In this document: positions 26,641 to 37,100 of the stretch, one piece after another
Position numbering within the stretch: the first letter of the stretch is position 1
Layout of the letters: the number at the start of each line of letters is the position of its first letter
Assembly: GCF_039793925.1 (NCBI RefSeq)
Contig: NZ_JBAMME010000346.1
Location: 1 to 64,000 of the forward strand
Direction: 5' to 3'
From: Thermogutta sp039793925
Lineage (GTDB): Bacteria; Planctomycetota; Planctomycetia; Pirellulales; Thermoguttaceae
DNA: 64,000 nucleotides
Made by a program: the position numbers and the translations under genes
The notes under the pieces: generated by a model
What the model saw: only the letters and a program-made list of their open reading frames with translations
What the model was told of the DNA's origin: nothing
Databases searched by the model: none

Positions 26641-27297
26641 ATGTCGGCGGCATTGACGCGAATTCTCGACTGCGGTGTGGTGGCCGTCATGCGATCGGAC
26701 CGCGGGGATGTCCTAGCGGACGTGGCGGAGAGCTTGGCCTCAGGCGGTGTCACAGCCATTGAGGTGACTTTCACTGTACCCCAGGCGCACCGAGTTTTGG
26801 AATCGGTTGCCAGTCGGTTGGCGGATCGTATCGTGCTGGGCGCTGGGACGGTGCTTGATCCCGAAACCGCCCGCATCGCAATTCTTTCAGGAGCTGAATT
26901 CATCGTCAGTCCGACGCTCAACGTAGCGGTCATTGAAATGTGCAAACGTTACGGGAAGCTCGTTTTCCCGGGGGCGTTCACTCCCACGGAGATTTTGACG
27001 GCCTGGCAGGCGGGGGCAGACATTGTGAAAGTTTTTCCCGCAGACGTGGGGGGACCCGCCTACTTTAAGGCGATTCATGGCCCCCTCCCCTCTATCCGAC
27101 TCATGCCGACCGGCGGCGTAGATCTGAACACGGCCGCCGATTTCATACGGGCAGGAGCCTGCGCCCTGGGAGTGGGAAGCGCTCTTGTTCAGCCCCAACT
27201 CGTTCGGTCGGGCAATCTCGCTGAAATCGAGTCCCTGGCCCGACGATTCGTGGAAATCGTCAAACAGGCTCGCGCCGAAAACGAATACCGAAAATAG
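26641..27297 (+). CDS. eda: 2-dehydro-3-deoxyphosphogluconate / 4-hydroxy-2-oxoglutarate aldolase
   Basis: A 218-residue class I aldolase. It splits KDPG to pyruvate and glyceraldehyde 3-phosphate, or 4-hydroxy-2-oxoglutarate to pyruvate and glyoxylate. Diagnostic pieces are VVAVMRSD, the glutamate in AIEVTFTVPQA, VLGAGTVLD, the Schiff-base lysine in DIVKVFPADVGG (Lys130), and MPTGGVDLNTA. The ATG 26641 has GAGGAGC upstream, so I prefer it to the GTG at 26605. No Entner-Doudoroff dehydratase or kinase is adjacent, so the exact in vivo substrate stays open. Confidence 0.94.
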   Translation: MSAALTRILDCGVVAVMRSDRGDVLADVAESLASGGVTAIEVTFTVPQAHRVLESVASRLADRIVLGAGTVLDPETARIAILSGAEFIVSPTLNVAVIEMCKRYGKLVFPGAFTPTEILTAWQAGADIVKVFPADVGGPAYFKAIHGPLPSIRLMPTGGVDLNTAADFIRAGACALGVGSALVQPQLVRSGNLAEIESLARRFVEIVKQARAENEYRK

Positions 27298-27406
27298 CTC
27301 GCTCTGCCATCGCTGGGTGGAAAGGTCGATCCCACGCCTTGGTTTGCTCGTGCAGTTGGTTCGCGCACGGGACACCCATCGGATTTGGCTGTTGGAAGGC
27401 TTAACT

Positions 27407-28468
27407 ATGCCAAGCTCCGTTCTTTCTGCACTTGAATTTCTTCTGCAAGAAAGTGTGCCGGAGAGCTTTGTCTGGGTTACGTACGGAGATGATGAATATC
27501 TCCATACGCTTACTCTCCAGAAACTCCGAAAGATCTGGCTTCCACAACCAGAGGACGAGCTCAATCTTTCGGAGTTTTCTGGGGATGATACCACCTGGGC
27601 AGACGTCTACCGTGAGTTGGTGACGGTCAGCATGTTCACAACACATCCTCGGGTGGTAATTGTTACAGAGGCCGATAGTTTTGTGAGTCGGTACCGGGTG
27701 GAGCTCGAAAAATGGGTCAGCGAGAGTTCCCGTCGAAACATCCTCGCGCTCTCTGTGCATCAGTGGTTACCGCAAACGCGGCTCGCTAAGCTGGTTGCGG
27801 AAAAGGGCGTGGTCATCGAGTGCTCGTTCAGCAAAAGAAAGCATCCGGAGCTTGTATCATGGATCAAAAAATGGGCGCGGCAGCAGTATGGGCTCATCTT
27901 AGAGTCCGAGGCCACCGAGCTGCTCTTAGAATCCGTCGGGCCGATCTGCGGCCTGATTGACCAGGAATTACGAAAACTGGCCGGTTTGGGCAAAAAGTCC
28001 GTTACCACGGAGATGGTGCGGGAGCTGACGGGCACATGGCGGACCAAGACGGTATGGGAAATCATTCATGCGGCCCTGGAGGGAAAGACAGCGGTGGCAC
28101 TGAGCGAAGTTCACCGACTGCTTGAGGCCGGGGAAACCCCGCTGGGAATCTTGGGGATGATGACCGCTATGCTCCGACGGTACACCTTGGCCACTCACCG
28201 CTATCTGCATCCCCTCCCCGGTCAGCCTCGCGTGACGCTTCAGGGAGCACTCTCAGAATCAGGCGTGCCCGGATTTGCACTGAAAGACGAGGAAATGCGA
28301 CTTCGCCGGTTAGGGCGTCACCGTGCAGCGCAGCTCGTGCACTGGCTCCGCAAGGCTGATGCCGCCATGAAGGGGAGCCTTGCAACCGAGCCAAGGCTCA
28401 TTCTGGAACGGCTCATTGTGGTGCTCGGACAGCCTGAAGCAGCGGACGGTCGATTGGCACCGCTGTAA
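27407..28468 (+). CDS. holA: DNA polymerase III, delta subunit
   Basis: A 353-residue clamp-loader subunit that opens the beta sliding clamp. The order is a AAA+-like N-terminal domain without Walker A (VWVTYGDDEYLHTLTLQKL), the FSGDDTTWADVYRELVTVSM block, and a three-helix C-terminal domain (IIHAALEGKTAVALSEVHRL then LGMMTAMLRRYTLATHRYL). Similarity is typical of distant HolA proteins, where motifs are loose but the gene order of blocks holds. The start is ATG 27407, with GGAAGG upstream. It follows eda by 110 bp on the same strand. Confidence 0.85.
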   Translation: MPSSVLSALEFLLQESVPESFVWVTYGDDEYLHTLTLQKLRKIWLPQPEDELNLSEFSGDDTTWADVYRELVTVSMFTTHPRVVIVTEADSFVSRYRVELEKWVSESSRRNILALSVHQWLPQTRLAKLVAEKGVVIECSFSKRKHPELVSWIKKWARQQYGLILESEATELLLESVGPICGLIDQELRKLAGLGKKSVTTEMVRELTGTWRTKTVWEIIHAALEGKTAVALSEVHRLLEAGETPLGILGMMTAMLRRYTLATHRYLHPLPGQPRVTLQGALSESGVPGFALKDEEMRLRRLGRHRAAQLVHWLRKADAAMKGSLATEPRLILERLIVVLGQPEAADGRLAPL

Positions 28469-28648
28469 GGTTCCCGTCATGTTGAATGTTTGAGGGCATA
28501 TTCAGGGTGTTGCTTTCTAGACACGCACCCTCACAATGAGTAGACTTGAGCTAACAGAAGGGGCGTCTGGCACACCAGGGCGCCGCAAAACGTTCGTCGC
28601 TCCCCCGGGAATGTTTTGATCGCTTGTGATTGAAGAAGGACCAGCGCT

Positions 28649-30157
28649 ATGAATCGTGTGAGTCGTCGTGCCTTTATCGGGACCTCGTTGAGTGCACTTG
28701 CCTCAACCTGGGCTGTGCCCACACTCGTTAAGGCGGAAAGGGCCAACGAAAAGGTGGGGATGGCGATCATTGGGGTTCGCGGTCGAGGAGGCGAACATAT
28801 CGACGCTTTTCTGAGCGATCCACGCGTGCAAATCCTCTACATCGTGGACGCCGATGAGAAAGTCGGTCAGGGACGCGTCGAGCAAATCTTCAAGAAAAAG
28901 GGTTTCCGTCCCAAGTTTGTGCGGGATCTTCGCGAAGCGCTCGACGATCCGGCGGTCGATGCGATCAGCACGGCCACCCCGAACCACTGGCACGCCCTCT
29001 GTGGAGTGTGGGCGATGCAGGCCGGGAAGGACGCGTATATCGAAAAGCCTATCTGCCATGACATCGCCGAGGGTGCGGCTCTGGTAGCAGCTGCCAGGAA
29101 GTACAAGCGCATCTGTCAGGTGGGAACACAGTGCCGCTCCAATCCGGCGATTCGGGATGCGATCGCTTTCCTGCACTCCGGCGGGATCGGTGAGGTGAAA
29201 TTTGCTCGCGGGCTGTGCTACAAGCGGCGCAAGTCCATCGGTCCCAAGGGCGATTACCCCATTCCACCCGAGGTCGATTTCAATCTCTGGAGTGGTCCGG
29301 CACCGTACACCACACCCCGGTGCACACGACCGAATTTCCACTATGATTGGCACTGGCAACGGCTATATGGTAATGGCGACCTGGGCAACCAGGGGCCTCA
29401 TCAGACCGACATCGCTCGGTGGGGACTCGGGATTAACAGTCACCCCATCAGCGTCATTTCCTACGGCGGCCGCCTGGGTTACCAGGCCGAGCGTCACGAT
29501 GATAATTACGTCGATGCCGGCGATACTGCGAACACGGAGGTTTCCATCTATGATTATGGCGACAAGTGCATCGTTTTCGAAACCCGCGGTCTCTCAGTGG
29601 CCAACTCCGCCGATGATGAGATCAACTTCTTTTTCCAGGGTATCTCGGAGAACAAGATTGGCGTGATCTTCTATGGGTCCGATGGCTATCTCGTCCAGCG
29701 GACGTACACCCACTGTGTGGCGTACGACAAAAATAAAAAACCCATCAAAGAATTTACAGGCGCCGGCAACCACTTCGCCAACTTTATCGACGCATGCATC
29801 AGCCGCAACCCGAAAGAGCTTAATTCCGACGCCTGGGAGGGACACCTCTCGGCGGCCATCAGTCACTTGGGCAACATTTCCTATTACCTCGGGGAAAATA
29901 ACAAGGTTTCGCCCGAGGAAGCCAAGCGCGTGCTGGCCAACGTTAAGAGCCTGGATGACAATGTTGCGACCCTGGAACGGACGTTGCGACATCTTGTGGA
30001 CAACGGCGTCGATCTGAAGAAATATCCCATCTCTATGGGACCGCTCTTAAAGTTCGATCCCGAGAAGGAAATCTTCCCGGACTCACCGGAAGCGACAGCG
30101 TTGACGACGCGGGAGTATCGTGCACCGTTCGTTTGTCCAACAGCGGACAAAGTGTGA
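28649..30157 (+). CDS. Gfo/Idh/MocA family oxidoreductase with Tat-type signal
   Basis: A 502-residue protein. The N-terminus SRRAFIGTSLSALAS is a twin-arginine export signal. After it comes the Rossmann domain (MAIIGVRGRGGEHIDAF), then the EKP motif AYIEKPICHDIAEGA that binds the nicotinamide cofactor and helps catalysis, and QVGTQCRSNPAIRD. The C-terminal part is the alpha/beta domain of the GFO/IDH/MocA class. Such exported copies are very common in planctomycetes. They are thought to carry a tightly bound NAD(P) and act on sugars, but substrates are unknown. A GGAC-containing site lies ahead of the ATG. It is followed by the methyltransferase-glycosidase-helicase run. Confidence 0.92.
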   Translation: MNRVSRRAFIGTSLSALASTWAVPTLVKAERANEKVGMAIIGVRGRGGEHIDAFLSDPRVQILYIVDADEKVGQGRVEQIFKKKGFRPKFVRDLREALDDPAVDAISTATPNHWHALCGVWAMQAGKDAYIEKPICHDIAEGAALVAAARKYKRICQVGTQCRSNPAIRDAIAFLHSGGIGEVKFARGLCYKRRKSIGPKGDYPIPPEVDFNLWSGPAPYTTPRCTRPNFHYDWHWQRLYGNGDLGNQGPHQTDIARWGLGINSHPISVISYGGRLGYQAERHDDNYVDAGDTANTEVSIYDYGDKCIVFETRGLSVANSADDEINFFFQGISENKIGVIFYGSDGYLVQRTYTHCVAYDKNKKPIKEFTGAGNHFANFIDACISRNPKELNSDAWEGHLSAAISHLGNISYYLGENNKVSPEEAKRVLANVKSLDDNVATLERTLRHLVDNGVDLKKYPISMGPLLKFDPEKEIFPDSPEATALTTREYRAPFVCPTADKV

Positions 30158-30331
30158 GCATCAGGCGGGACCACTCGCCTTGCCCAAGATCCGCCAACTT
30201 TAGGCCCCGTCGCGGTGAACAGTATTCCGAGACCCTATTATCCAGGTCGACGCGAAAAACCACGACGGGGCCAGATGATGTTTTGAAAAGCGGGACGGTT
30301 GAAGCTCCCAAGTCCAGCAGGGAGGATCGCC

Positions 30332-31285
30332 ATGCTGGACCGACCGATGAGGCGTCTGTTTGCAGGCAGCGTCGTGACAGCGGGGCTTATCCTGGCGGCA
30401 TACGCCGTCATGAGAAGCGTTTTCTTCGTATCGGAACAGGTTCAACGAAACGCTGATTCTGAGCCGGCAATGACCTGGATGGATGCAACTCATGATACCG
30501 CGGGAGGAGCATCGGAGCAGTCTGCGGAGTCCTCCCCGCAGCAGTCAACAACACACAGCGAAAGGGCCGACACGAGCCAACAGAAGGAATCATTCGAGCT
30601 GAAGCCGGGACCATGTCACCCGGTATTCCCGCCTGAACCGGAGGCTTTTCGTTTGGCGCGGCAGAAGATGGTTCAATTTCAGCTTCGTTCCCGCGACATC
30701 ACTGACCCGCAGGTCCTCCACGTGATGGGCCGTATTCCACGACATGAATTTGTACCGGAAGACGTCATCATCGAGGCTTACGACGACCATCCCCTGCCCA
30801 TTGGCTACCACCAAACCATTTCGCAGCCGTATATCGTCGCACTCATGACGCAGTTGGCGCGTCCGCGTCCCCACCACCGGGCTCTCGATATTGGGACAGG
30901 TTCAGGATATCAGGCGGCAATCCTTGCCGAGCTGTGCCGCGAAGTGTACAGCATCGAGATCGTAGAACCGTTAGCCAAAGAGGCGGCTGAGCGGCTGAAA
31001 CGCCTCGGTTACACGAACGTGGTCGTGAAGACCGGTGACGGTTACCGCGGCTGGCCGGAGAAGGCCCCGTTCGATGTCATCATTGTGGCAGCAGCTCCCG
31101 ATCATATCCCGCAACCCCTTGTGGATCAACTCGCGGTGGGCGGACGGCTCGTCATTCCCGTGGGACGCGTGGAACAACAACTTGTTGTGATTGAGAAACG
31201 GCCCGATGGATCCATTCACCGGGAAAGCGTGGCCCCGGTTCTTTTTGTCCCCATGACAGGCGAAGCCCAGCGGCGGTCGCGATGA
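30332..31285 (+). CDS. membrane-anchored or exported protein-L-isoaspartate O-methyltransferase
   Basis: A 317-residue protein. Residues about 8-30 form a hydrophobic segment with preceding arginines (MRRLFAGSVVTAGLILAAY). A Ser/Glu/Gln-rich linker of about 55 residues follows, then a complete PCMT domain. Its marks are VMGRIPRHEFVP, PIGYHQTISQPYIVAL, the SAM loop DIGTGSGYQAAIL, and FVPMTGEAQ at the end. This suggests a domain on the outer side of the membrane. It is a paralogue of 7687-8976 but lacks that protein's C-terminal module. The ATG follows AGGGAGGAT. Its stop overlaps the ATG of the next gene by four bases. Confidence 0.88.
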   Translation: MLDRPMRRLFAGSVVTAGLILAAYAVMRSVFFVSEQVQRNADSEPAMTWMDATHDTAGGASEQSAESSPQQSTTHSERADTSQQKESFELKPGPCHPVFPPEPEAFRLARQKMVQFQLRSRDITDPQVLHVMGRIPRHEFVPEDVIIEAYDDHPLPIGYHQTISQPYIVALMTQLARPRPHHRALDIGTGSGYQAAILAELCREVYSIEIVEPLAKEAAERLKRLGYTNVVVKTGDGYRGWPEKAPFDVIIVAAAPDHIPQPLVDQLAVGGRLVIPVGRVEQQLVVIEKRPDGSIHRESVAPVLFVPMTGEAQRRSR

Positions 31286-34113
31286 GATCTCTCTTTGTGG
31301 CGGCGTGTCCGAACAAACTTCAGCAGAGGGGAATGATACCGATGGCGATGCCGAGCCACGTGGAAGTTCTCACTCAATGGGGGCACAAGCGACAGAGTAA
31401 TTTTGTGGCGGTGCGACAATATAGCAGAATCGGGGTTTTGCGTACGTGGCACATCCTGGTACTAACCGCAGCGTTCGCAGCCTGGCACATGTCCCCACTC
31501 CTTGCTATTGAGGGCGTATTCAACGGCTCCTTCGAACAGGATAACGATCGTGACGGCACTCCAGATGGATGGAGAACGGCCGGTCGAGGGACGATTGTCC
31601 AACGTCTGGAGAGGGTACCCCTGCCCGAGGGCGGTTACGCGGCACGACTTACCTGCACGCAGTTCGAAGGGGGCTTCCCCGACAGTCACGCCATGCTGTG
31701 TCAGCTCAATGTGTTGTCGGTGAAACGCGGACAATGGTATCGGCTGCGGCTGCGGGCCAAGGCCGAAGAGCTTGTCGCGGGAAGCGTCTCCGTCGCATTG
31801 GTCAACTATCGAAATTGGACTCCGACTGGGCTGCAGGAAGTCTTTTCCCCTACAAGTCAGTGGGAATCCTTCGAGTTTTATTTCCGCGCCACAACTGACC
31901 TGCCGGCTGAAGAAAGTCGGTTTCAAATCTACTTTCAAAGCACTGGCACGCTCTGGCTGGACGACGTGGAGCTGACTCCCGTGCCAGGATTCCGGCCCCA
32001 AAGACTTCCGCAGCTCGTCACCACCGGCGACAAAAATTTTCTTCCCAATAGTAGCTTTGAGCTGGGAGGTTTTGGCTGGGGAAGCCTCGGCCAGGGCAGA
32101 ACAACCTGGGCCGCCAACCTTTTCCGTCTGGAAGGTGAGCTTGATGAATCACAGGCGTATCACGGCCACCGCAGTTGGAAACTGACTGTTTCCCACGACA
32201 AGCGTTCGCGGATCTACTTTGATTATTTTGATCCCTCCGTAACAGAAGTTCGGCGGTTTCTCATTGCCCACGAAGGCTGGGTGGCTCTCGAACCCGGAAA
32301 CACCTACGAGTTCTCGGCAGCGGTGAAAGGGACCCGGCCAGGGGTTCCTGTTGTGATACAAATCAGACAGGATGATCGCACCCGAACATGGAATTTCCAA
32401 GCGGGAAGCCAGTGGCAGCGGTTGACTGTCCGATTTTCAGCCGAAGGGGCTTATGCATATGGGGCCATTGGGCTGGATGCGAGCAACATCGACGAGGACA
32501 CCACCCTGTGGGTTGACGCCGTTCAATTCCGACGAGTGTCAGCTCCAGAAGATTCGCTTTCATACGCCCCGGCTCGATTGGTCGAATCGTGCGTGGTGAC
32601 CGATCAGCCGGGAAATATTTTCACAGCCCCCGATCGGGGTTTGACCCTTCGCCTGCGTGCCTACAACGCAGATTCTAAAGCTCATCGGCTGCGTGGAAAG
32701 CTTTCGATCGATGACTACCGCGACCGCACAGTTCACACAGAAACCGTGGCTGTGGATATCCCGCCCGATACATGCGTGGAAAAGGTCTTCGATAGCCTCC
32801 TCGTCGGTAAGAAAGGCTTTTTCCGCATCACCTGGCAGCCGGAAGGGGAAATAAGCCAAGTGTTGCGGGCAGCACTTATCGAACCGTATCGCGAACAGGA
32901 TAGTGCCTTTGGAATGAATCACGCCTTTCCGGTAGATTTCCTGATTCCGCTGGCCCATCAGGCCGGGTTGCGGTGGTGGCGGGATTGGTCGTGTCAGTGG
33001 CGGCTTATCCAATCTGCCCCAGACGCTCCGTTCGACTTTGCCATTCCCGACCAGCAAATCGACCGTGTGCTGGCACTCAACGGAGAGGTTCTTATGCTCC
33101 TCCCCTTCCCTGCTACTCCGTGGGCCGCAGCCGCCGATTTAGAGCGCATCGCACAAGAAGCCCAATCGAATTCCTACCTCAAGGAACGTCTCGTGATCGC
33201 TCAGAAACCCAAAAACATCTCGGCCTTTGGGGCGTATGTTCGCGCCGCCATGACGCACTACCGGAACCGTTTGCGCTGTATTGAAATCCTGAACGAACCG
33301 CTGTTCACAAGTTATGCCCTGCCCAATTCCTACGGGTGGAATGTTTTCGACTACATCGACTTACTGCGATCGGCGTACCGGGCAGCGAAAGAGGTCGATC
33401 CAGATTGTGTGGTCGTGGGTGGGATCGCTGCGCCGCCCGAATCCCGCTGGGTTCGCGATTTCATTGAAGCCGGTGGCCTCGCGTGGTGCGACGTGATGAA
33501 TCTCCACCTCTATCCGCACCGGGGATCGCCGGACACTTACGAAGAAGCCTTCCTTCGCTGCCGCGACATGATGCGTCAGGCAGGTTTTGCGAGCAAGCCA
33601 ATCTGGGTTACCGAGATCGGGTGCTACGCGGATGACGATCCACCATTGCTTCCATTTCGGGTGGGGGATGACGCCATGAACCGAAGCCTGCGCCCCAGCG
33701 AGTGGCGGGCATCCATCGATCTGGTCAAATTCGCCGCCGTGATGGGCGCAGCGGGAGTAACAAAAATCTTTTATCATGCGGGCACGTGCGGATCACTGAA
33801 CGAAAACACCGCGGGAAACATCTTTTTCGAGTATGGCGGTTGTCCGCGGAAAATGTATGCCGCTCAGGCTGCCCTGGCGCAGTTCCTCAGCCCCGATCTG
33901 GTATTTCAGGAAAAAGAAACCTGGCATCCCTCCCTCCAGGTTTATCGTTTCCAAAGCCGGGGACGGGAAGTTGTCATTCTGTGGGCTAAAAAGCCCATGA
34001 AGTGGCAGGTGCCGGCACTTTACGAGGCCTTCGACCTAATGGGAAATCGCCTTGCCTTCTCGGAATTGACACTGGATGATGAGCCGCTCTATCTTGTTCG
34101 AAAAGGACCTTGA
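31282..34113 (+). CDS. secreted glycoside hydrolase with carbohydrate-binding modules (clan GH-A-like)
   Basis: A protein of up to 943 residues. A late signal peptide (LVLTAAFAAWHMSPLLA) suggests translation may start at 31333 or 31345 instead of ATG 31282. The first mature part has two CBM4/9-like jelly rolls, each opening with the GSFE-type motif (NGSFEQDNDRDGTPDGW and NSSFELGGFGWGS). A third beta-rich region follows near residues 420-530. The last 400 residues look like a TIM barrel: CIEILNEPLF (acid/base Glu near residue 671) and IWVTEIGCYADD (nucleophile Glu near residue 778), the spacing of clan GH-A enzymes such as GH39 or GH5. Substrate unknown. It overlaps the previous gene by four bases. 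Confidence 0.82.
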   Translation: MRSLFVAACPNKLQQRGMIPMAMPSHVEVLTQWGHKRQSNFVAVRQYSRIGVLRTWHILVLTAAFAAWHMSPLLAIEGVFNGSFEQDNDRDGTPDGWRTAGRGTIVQRLERVPLPEGGYAARLTCTQFEGGFPDSHAMLCQLNVLSVKRGQWYRLRLRAKAEELVAGSVSVALVNYRNWTPTGLQEVFSPTSQWESFEFYFRATTDLPAEESRFQIYFQSTGTLWLDDVELTPVPGFRPQRLPQLVTTGDKNFLPNSSFELGGFGWGSLGQGRTTWAANLFRLEGELDESQAYHGHRSWKLTVSHDKRSRIYFDYFDPSVTEVRRFLIAHEGWVALEPGNTYEFSAAVKGTRPGVPVVIQIRQDDRTRTWNFQAGSQWQRLTVRFSAEGAYAYGAIGLDASNIDEDTTLWVDAVQFRRVSAPEDSLSYAPARLVESCVVTDQPGNIFTAPDRGLTLRLRAYNADSKAHRLRGKLSIDDYRDRTVHTETVAVDIPPDTCVEKVFDSLLVGKKGFFRITWQPEGEISQVLRAALIEPYREQDSAFGMNHAFPVDFLIPLAHQAGLRWWRDWSCQWRLIQSAPDAPFDFAIPDQQIDRVLALNGEVLMLLPFPATPWAAAADLERIAQEAQSNSYLKERLVIAQKPKNISAFGAYVRAAMTHYRNRLRCIEILNEPLFTSYALPNSYGWNVFDYIDLLRSAYRAAKEVDPDCVVVGGIAAPPESRWVRDFIEAGGLAWCDVMNLHLYPHRGSPDTYEEAFLRCRDMMRQAGFASKPIWVTEIGCYADDDPPLLPFRVGDDAMNRSLRPSEWRASIDLVKFAAVMGAAGVTKIFYHAGTCGSLNENTAGNIFFEYGGCPRKMYAAQAALAQFLSPDLVFQEKETWHPSLQVYRFQSRGREVVILWAKKPMKWQVPALYEAFDLMGNRLAFSELTLDDEPLYLVRKGP

Positions 34114-34151
34114 AACCCTTCCTCTGCTTCGATACCCACACGGCAGCAAAT

Positions 34152-37100
34152 ATGGCGAAAACAAGTGGCAGCAGCGCACAGGCGACGGCTCCAAAAAATG
34201 TGATCATTCGGGCAAGCGCCGGGTCAGGAAAAACCTATCAACTCACCAATCGCTTGCTCGCGCTTCTGTTTGCCGGAACTCCGATAGAAAGCATCCTTGC
34301 CACCACGTTCAGCAGAAAAGCTGCTGGTGAGATCCTCGATCGGCTGATGTCGCGGCTGGCAAAAGCGGCCCAGGATACCAAACAGTGCGAGGAATTGAGC
34401 AATGCGATCGGGGTAGACGTTACTCCGCAGGAATGCCTCGCCATTCTTCGCAAAATCATCAAGTATTTCCACCACGTCCAAATTCGGACACTGGACAGTT
34501 GTTTCGTTCGCGCGGCACAAGCGCTGAATTTTGAGCTGGGACTCTGGCCAGATTGGCAGATCGATGAAGGAGACCAAACGGAACGCATCAATCGGATTAT
34601 CCTTGCGGAAATCCTCCATCAGCGGGATCAGGTACGCCAGTGGATGCAATTCCTCTTCAAAGGGCAAGCGGTCCGGACAATCACCGCCCAGCTTCGCGAT
34701 ATTATCACGGCGTATTACGAAAATGTGTTTCTGGAAGCGGAACCAAAGGCCTGGGAAGCCGTTCACAAACGGCCGACTCTCTCTTCCAGTGAGCTGACAA
34801 ACGCCTTAGACCAGCTTAGAGAACTCTCTGCCCGGGATTATAAGACTTCCCTGCGCGACGCACTGGCGTCCGATCTCGAGCGAGCTTCCAGCGAGAATTG
34901 GGAAGAATTTCTGAAACGCGGGATCGCAGCAAAGGTCGCTATCGGAGAAAACTGTTACAAACGGGTACCCATTCCCCCCGAGCTTAAAAAGTGCTACCAA
35001 CCCCTGGTTGATCACGCGAAAGCTGTTATCCTCAACCGGCTGGTAGACCAGACACTCGCCACGTACAAACTGCTGCACGAGTTCCACCAGCGTTACACAA
35101 CAGCATTGCGTGACCGGGGAATCCTCCGTTTCAGCGACGTGGCACGGCTGTTGCATAACTTTTTGCAAGCCAACGGCTCCGCAGGGCTTTCCCTTTGGCA
35201 GCGAAGGCTCGGTTGGCGAATCCGCCATCTGCTTTTGGACGAATTCCAGGACACGTCGGCTGTGCAGTGGGCTGTTCTGGCGCCTTTCGCCAAGGAGGTG
35301 TGCCAATCGCAGGACGGTTCGTTCTTCTGCGTTGGTGACGTGAAGCAATCCATTTATGGCTGGCGGGGTAGTGAACCGGGAATCTTCGCACGTATCGAAT
35401 CCGAGTTACCCCACGTGGATGTCCAAAATCTGGACATCACGTGGCGGTCGAGCCCGATTATTGTGGATGTCGTCAACCGTGTCTTCTCGACACTCACGGA
35501 GAACCCTGTCATCACCCGCCAGGATAACCTGCCTTTCTGGCGGCGAGCTGCGGAAACCTGGGTGTTGCAGTTCAGCGCGCACCACACCACGCGTGCCGAG
35601 TACCCCGGTTACTGCTGCGTGGTGGTTCGCCAAAAAGGCGGTCAGTCCGAGGAAGATGAAACGGACGGCGAGGACGCGACTCCTGCGGATCCGATTCTAG
35701 TGGAATGGATTGGAGAGGTTTATCAGGCGCCGAGTAAGCCCACTATCGGTGTCCTCGTGCGCACGAACGCGGCCATCGACCCGATTGTTGCGGCCTTGCG
35801 GGGGGCGGGGTTCGAGGTCAGTCAGGAGGGGCGTAATCCCGTCACCACCGCCGTTTCTGTGCAACTCGTTCTGAACGTCCTGCGGATTGCTGATCATCCC
35901 GGTGATACCGCAGCCGCCTTCCGGCTGGGTCATTCACCGCTGGCTTCCCTCTTGGACTGGAACGAGTTTCCCCAGTGGGATGCACCGACGCGGCTTGAAA
36001 AGTCGCTCGAAACATCTCATCGACTGCGGGAGCGTCTGCTGGACGAAGGTTACGGTAAAGTAATCCGCGAGTTTGCCAACGCGATCAGCGAACATACCCC
36101 CCGCGAAGAACACTTGTGGCTGGAAAAACTCGTGGAATTGGCCCACCTCTATGACAAGCAAAGGACCCTCCGGGCAGACGACTTTATCAGATGGCTGGAA
36201 CATCAACAGGTGGCTGATCCGCAACTCACCCGCATCCGCGTGATGACCGTCCACGGCGCCAAAGGCCTGCAATTTGATGCCGTCTTTCTGCCCGACCTGG
36301 ATGAGCCTGTGGGCCGCCGCACAGGCCATCTTGTCTACGCTCGACCATCTCCCGGTCAACCCATCGATTGGGTGTTACGGGGCATCAACCAGGAACTCAT
36401 CAAGGCCAATGTTTTTGAATCTGACCTGGTCGAGCGCTACTATACGTTTCAACAGCGATGTGTAGAGGAAGATTTTTCACTGCTGTACGTGGCCATGACA
36501 CGCGCGGTCCACGGTCTTTACATATTCGTGTCGCCGACCGGCTCGGGCCGTTGGGGCCCGCCTAAAACGCTGGCCAGCATCGTGTGGAATGGGCTGCAGA
36601 CGCCTGCTCCCCAAACTCCGGGCGATATTTTGTTTGAGCACGGCCAGCGCGACTGGTTCAACCGGTGCCCGACCAGTGTCTCCCCCCCACCAATGCGAGA
36701 CGACACAACCCCAACTCTTTCTCCCCTGCGAAGCCACCCTGGGCGTCTTCGCCGATCCATTCCGTGGCGGACGCCCCACGAAATGGAGGGAACCGGAATT
36801 TCTGCGGATGTCGTGCTGCGATTTCAACCCGTCCGATCTCTTGCGAAGGGAAGTGTGTGGCACATGTGGTTTTCCCGGGTTCGCTGGCTCGATCAACAGG
36901 GAATCCCCTCTCGCGAAGAATTGCGAAAAACGTTGGCCCTTTATCCCGAACTGTCCGAAGCCTTCGAAACACTCTATCGCGAATTCGTGGAAATGCTCGG
37001 CAGGCCCAACATCAAACGGGTCCTCAGTCTTGTGGAATACCAAAGAGCAAACCCGTCTGGATACCGTGTGCCCGCACAGTTGGCGAACGACCTAGCGAAT

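Noticed and set aside
27298..27406. tRNA-like GGTCGATCCCAC in the gap between eda and holA
   Set aside because: The other arms and the acceptor stem cannot be formed, so no tRNA is called.
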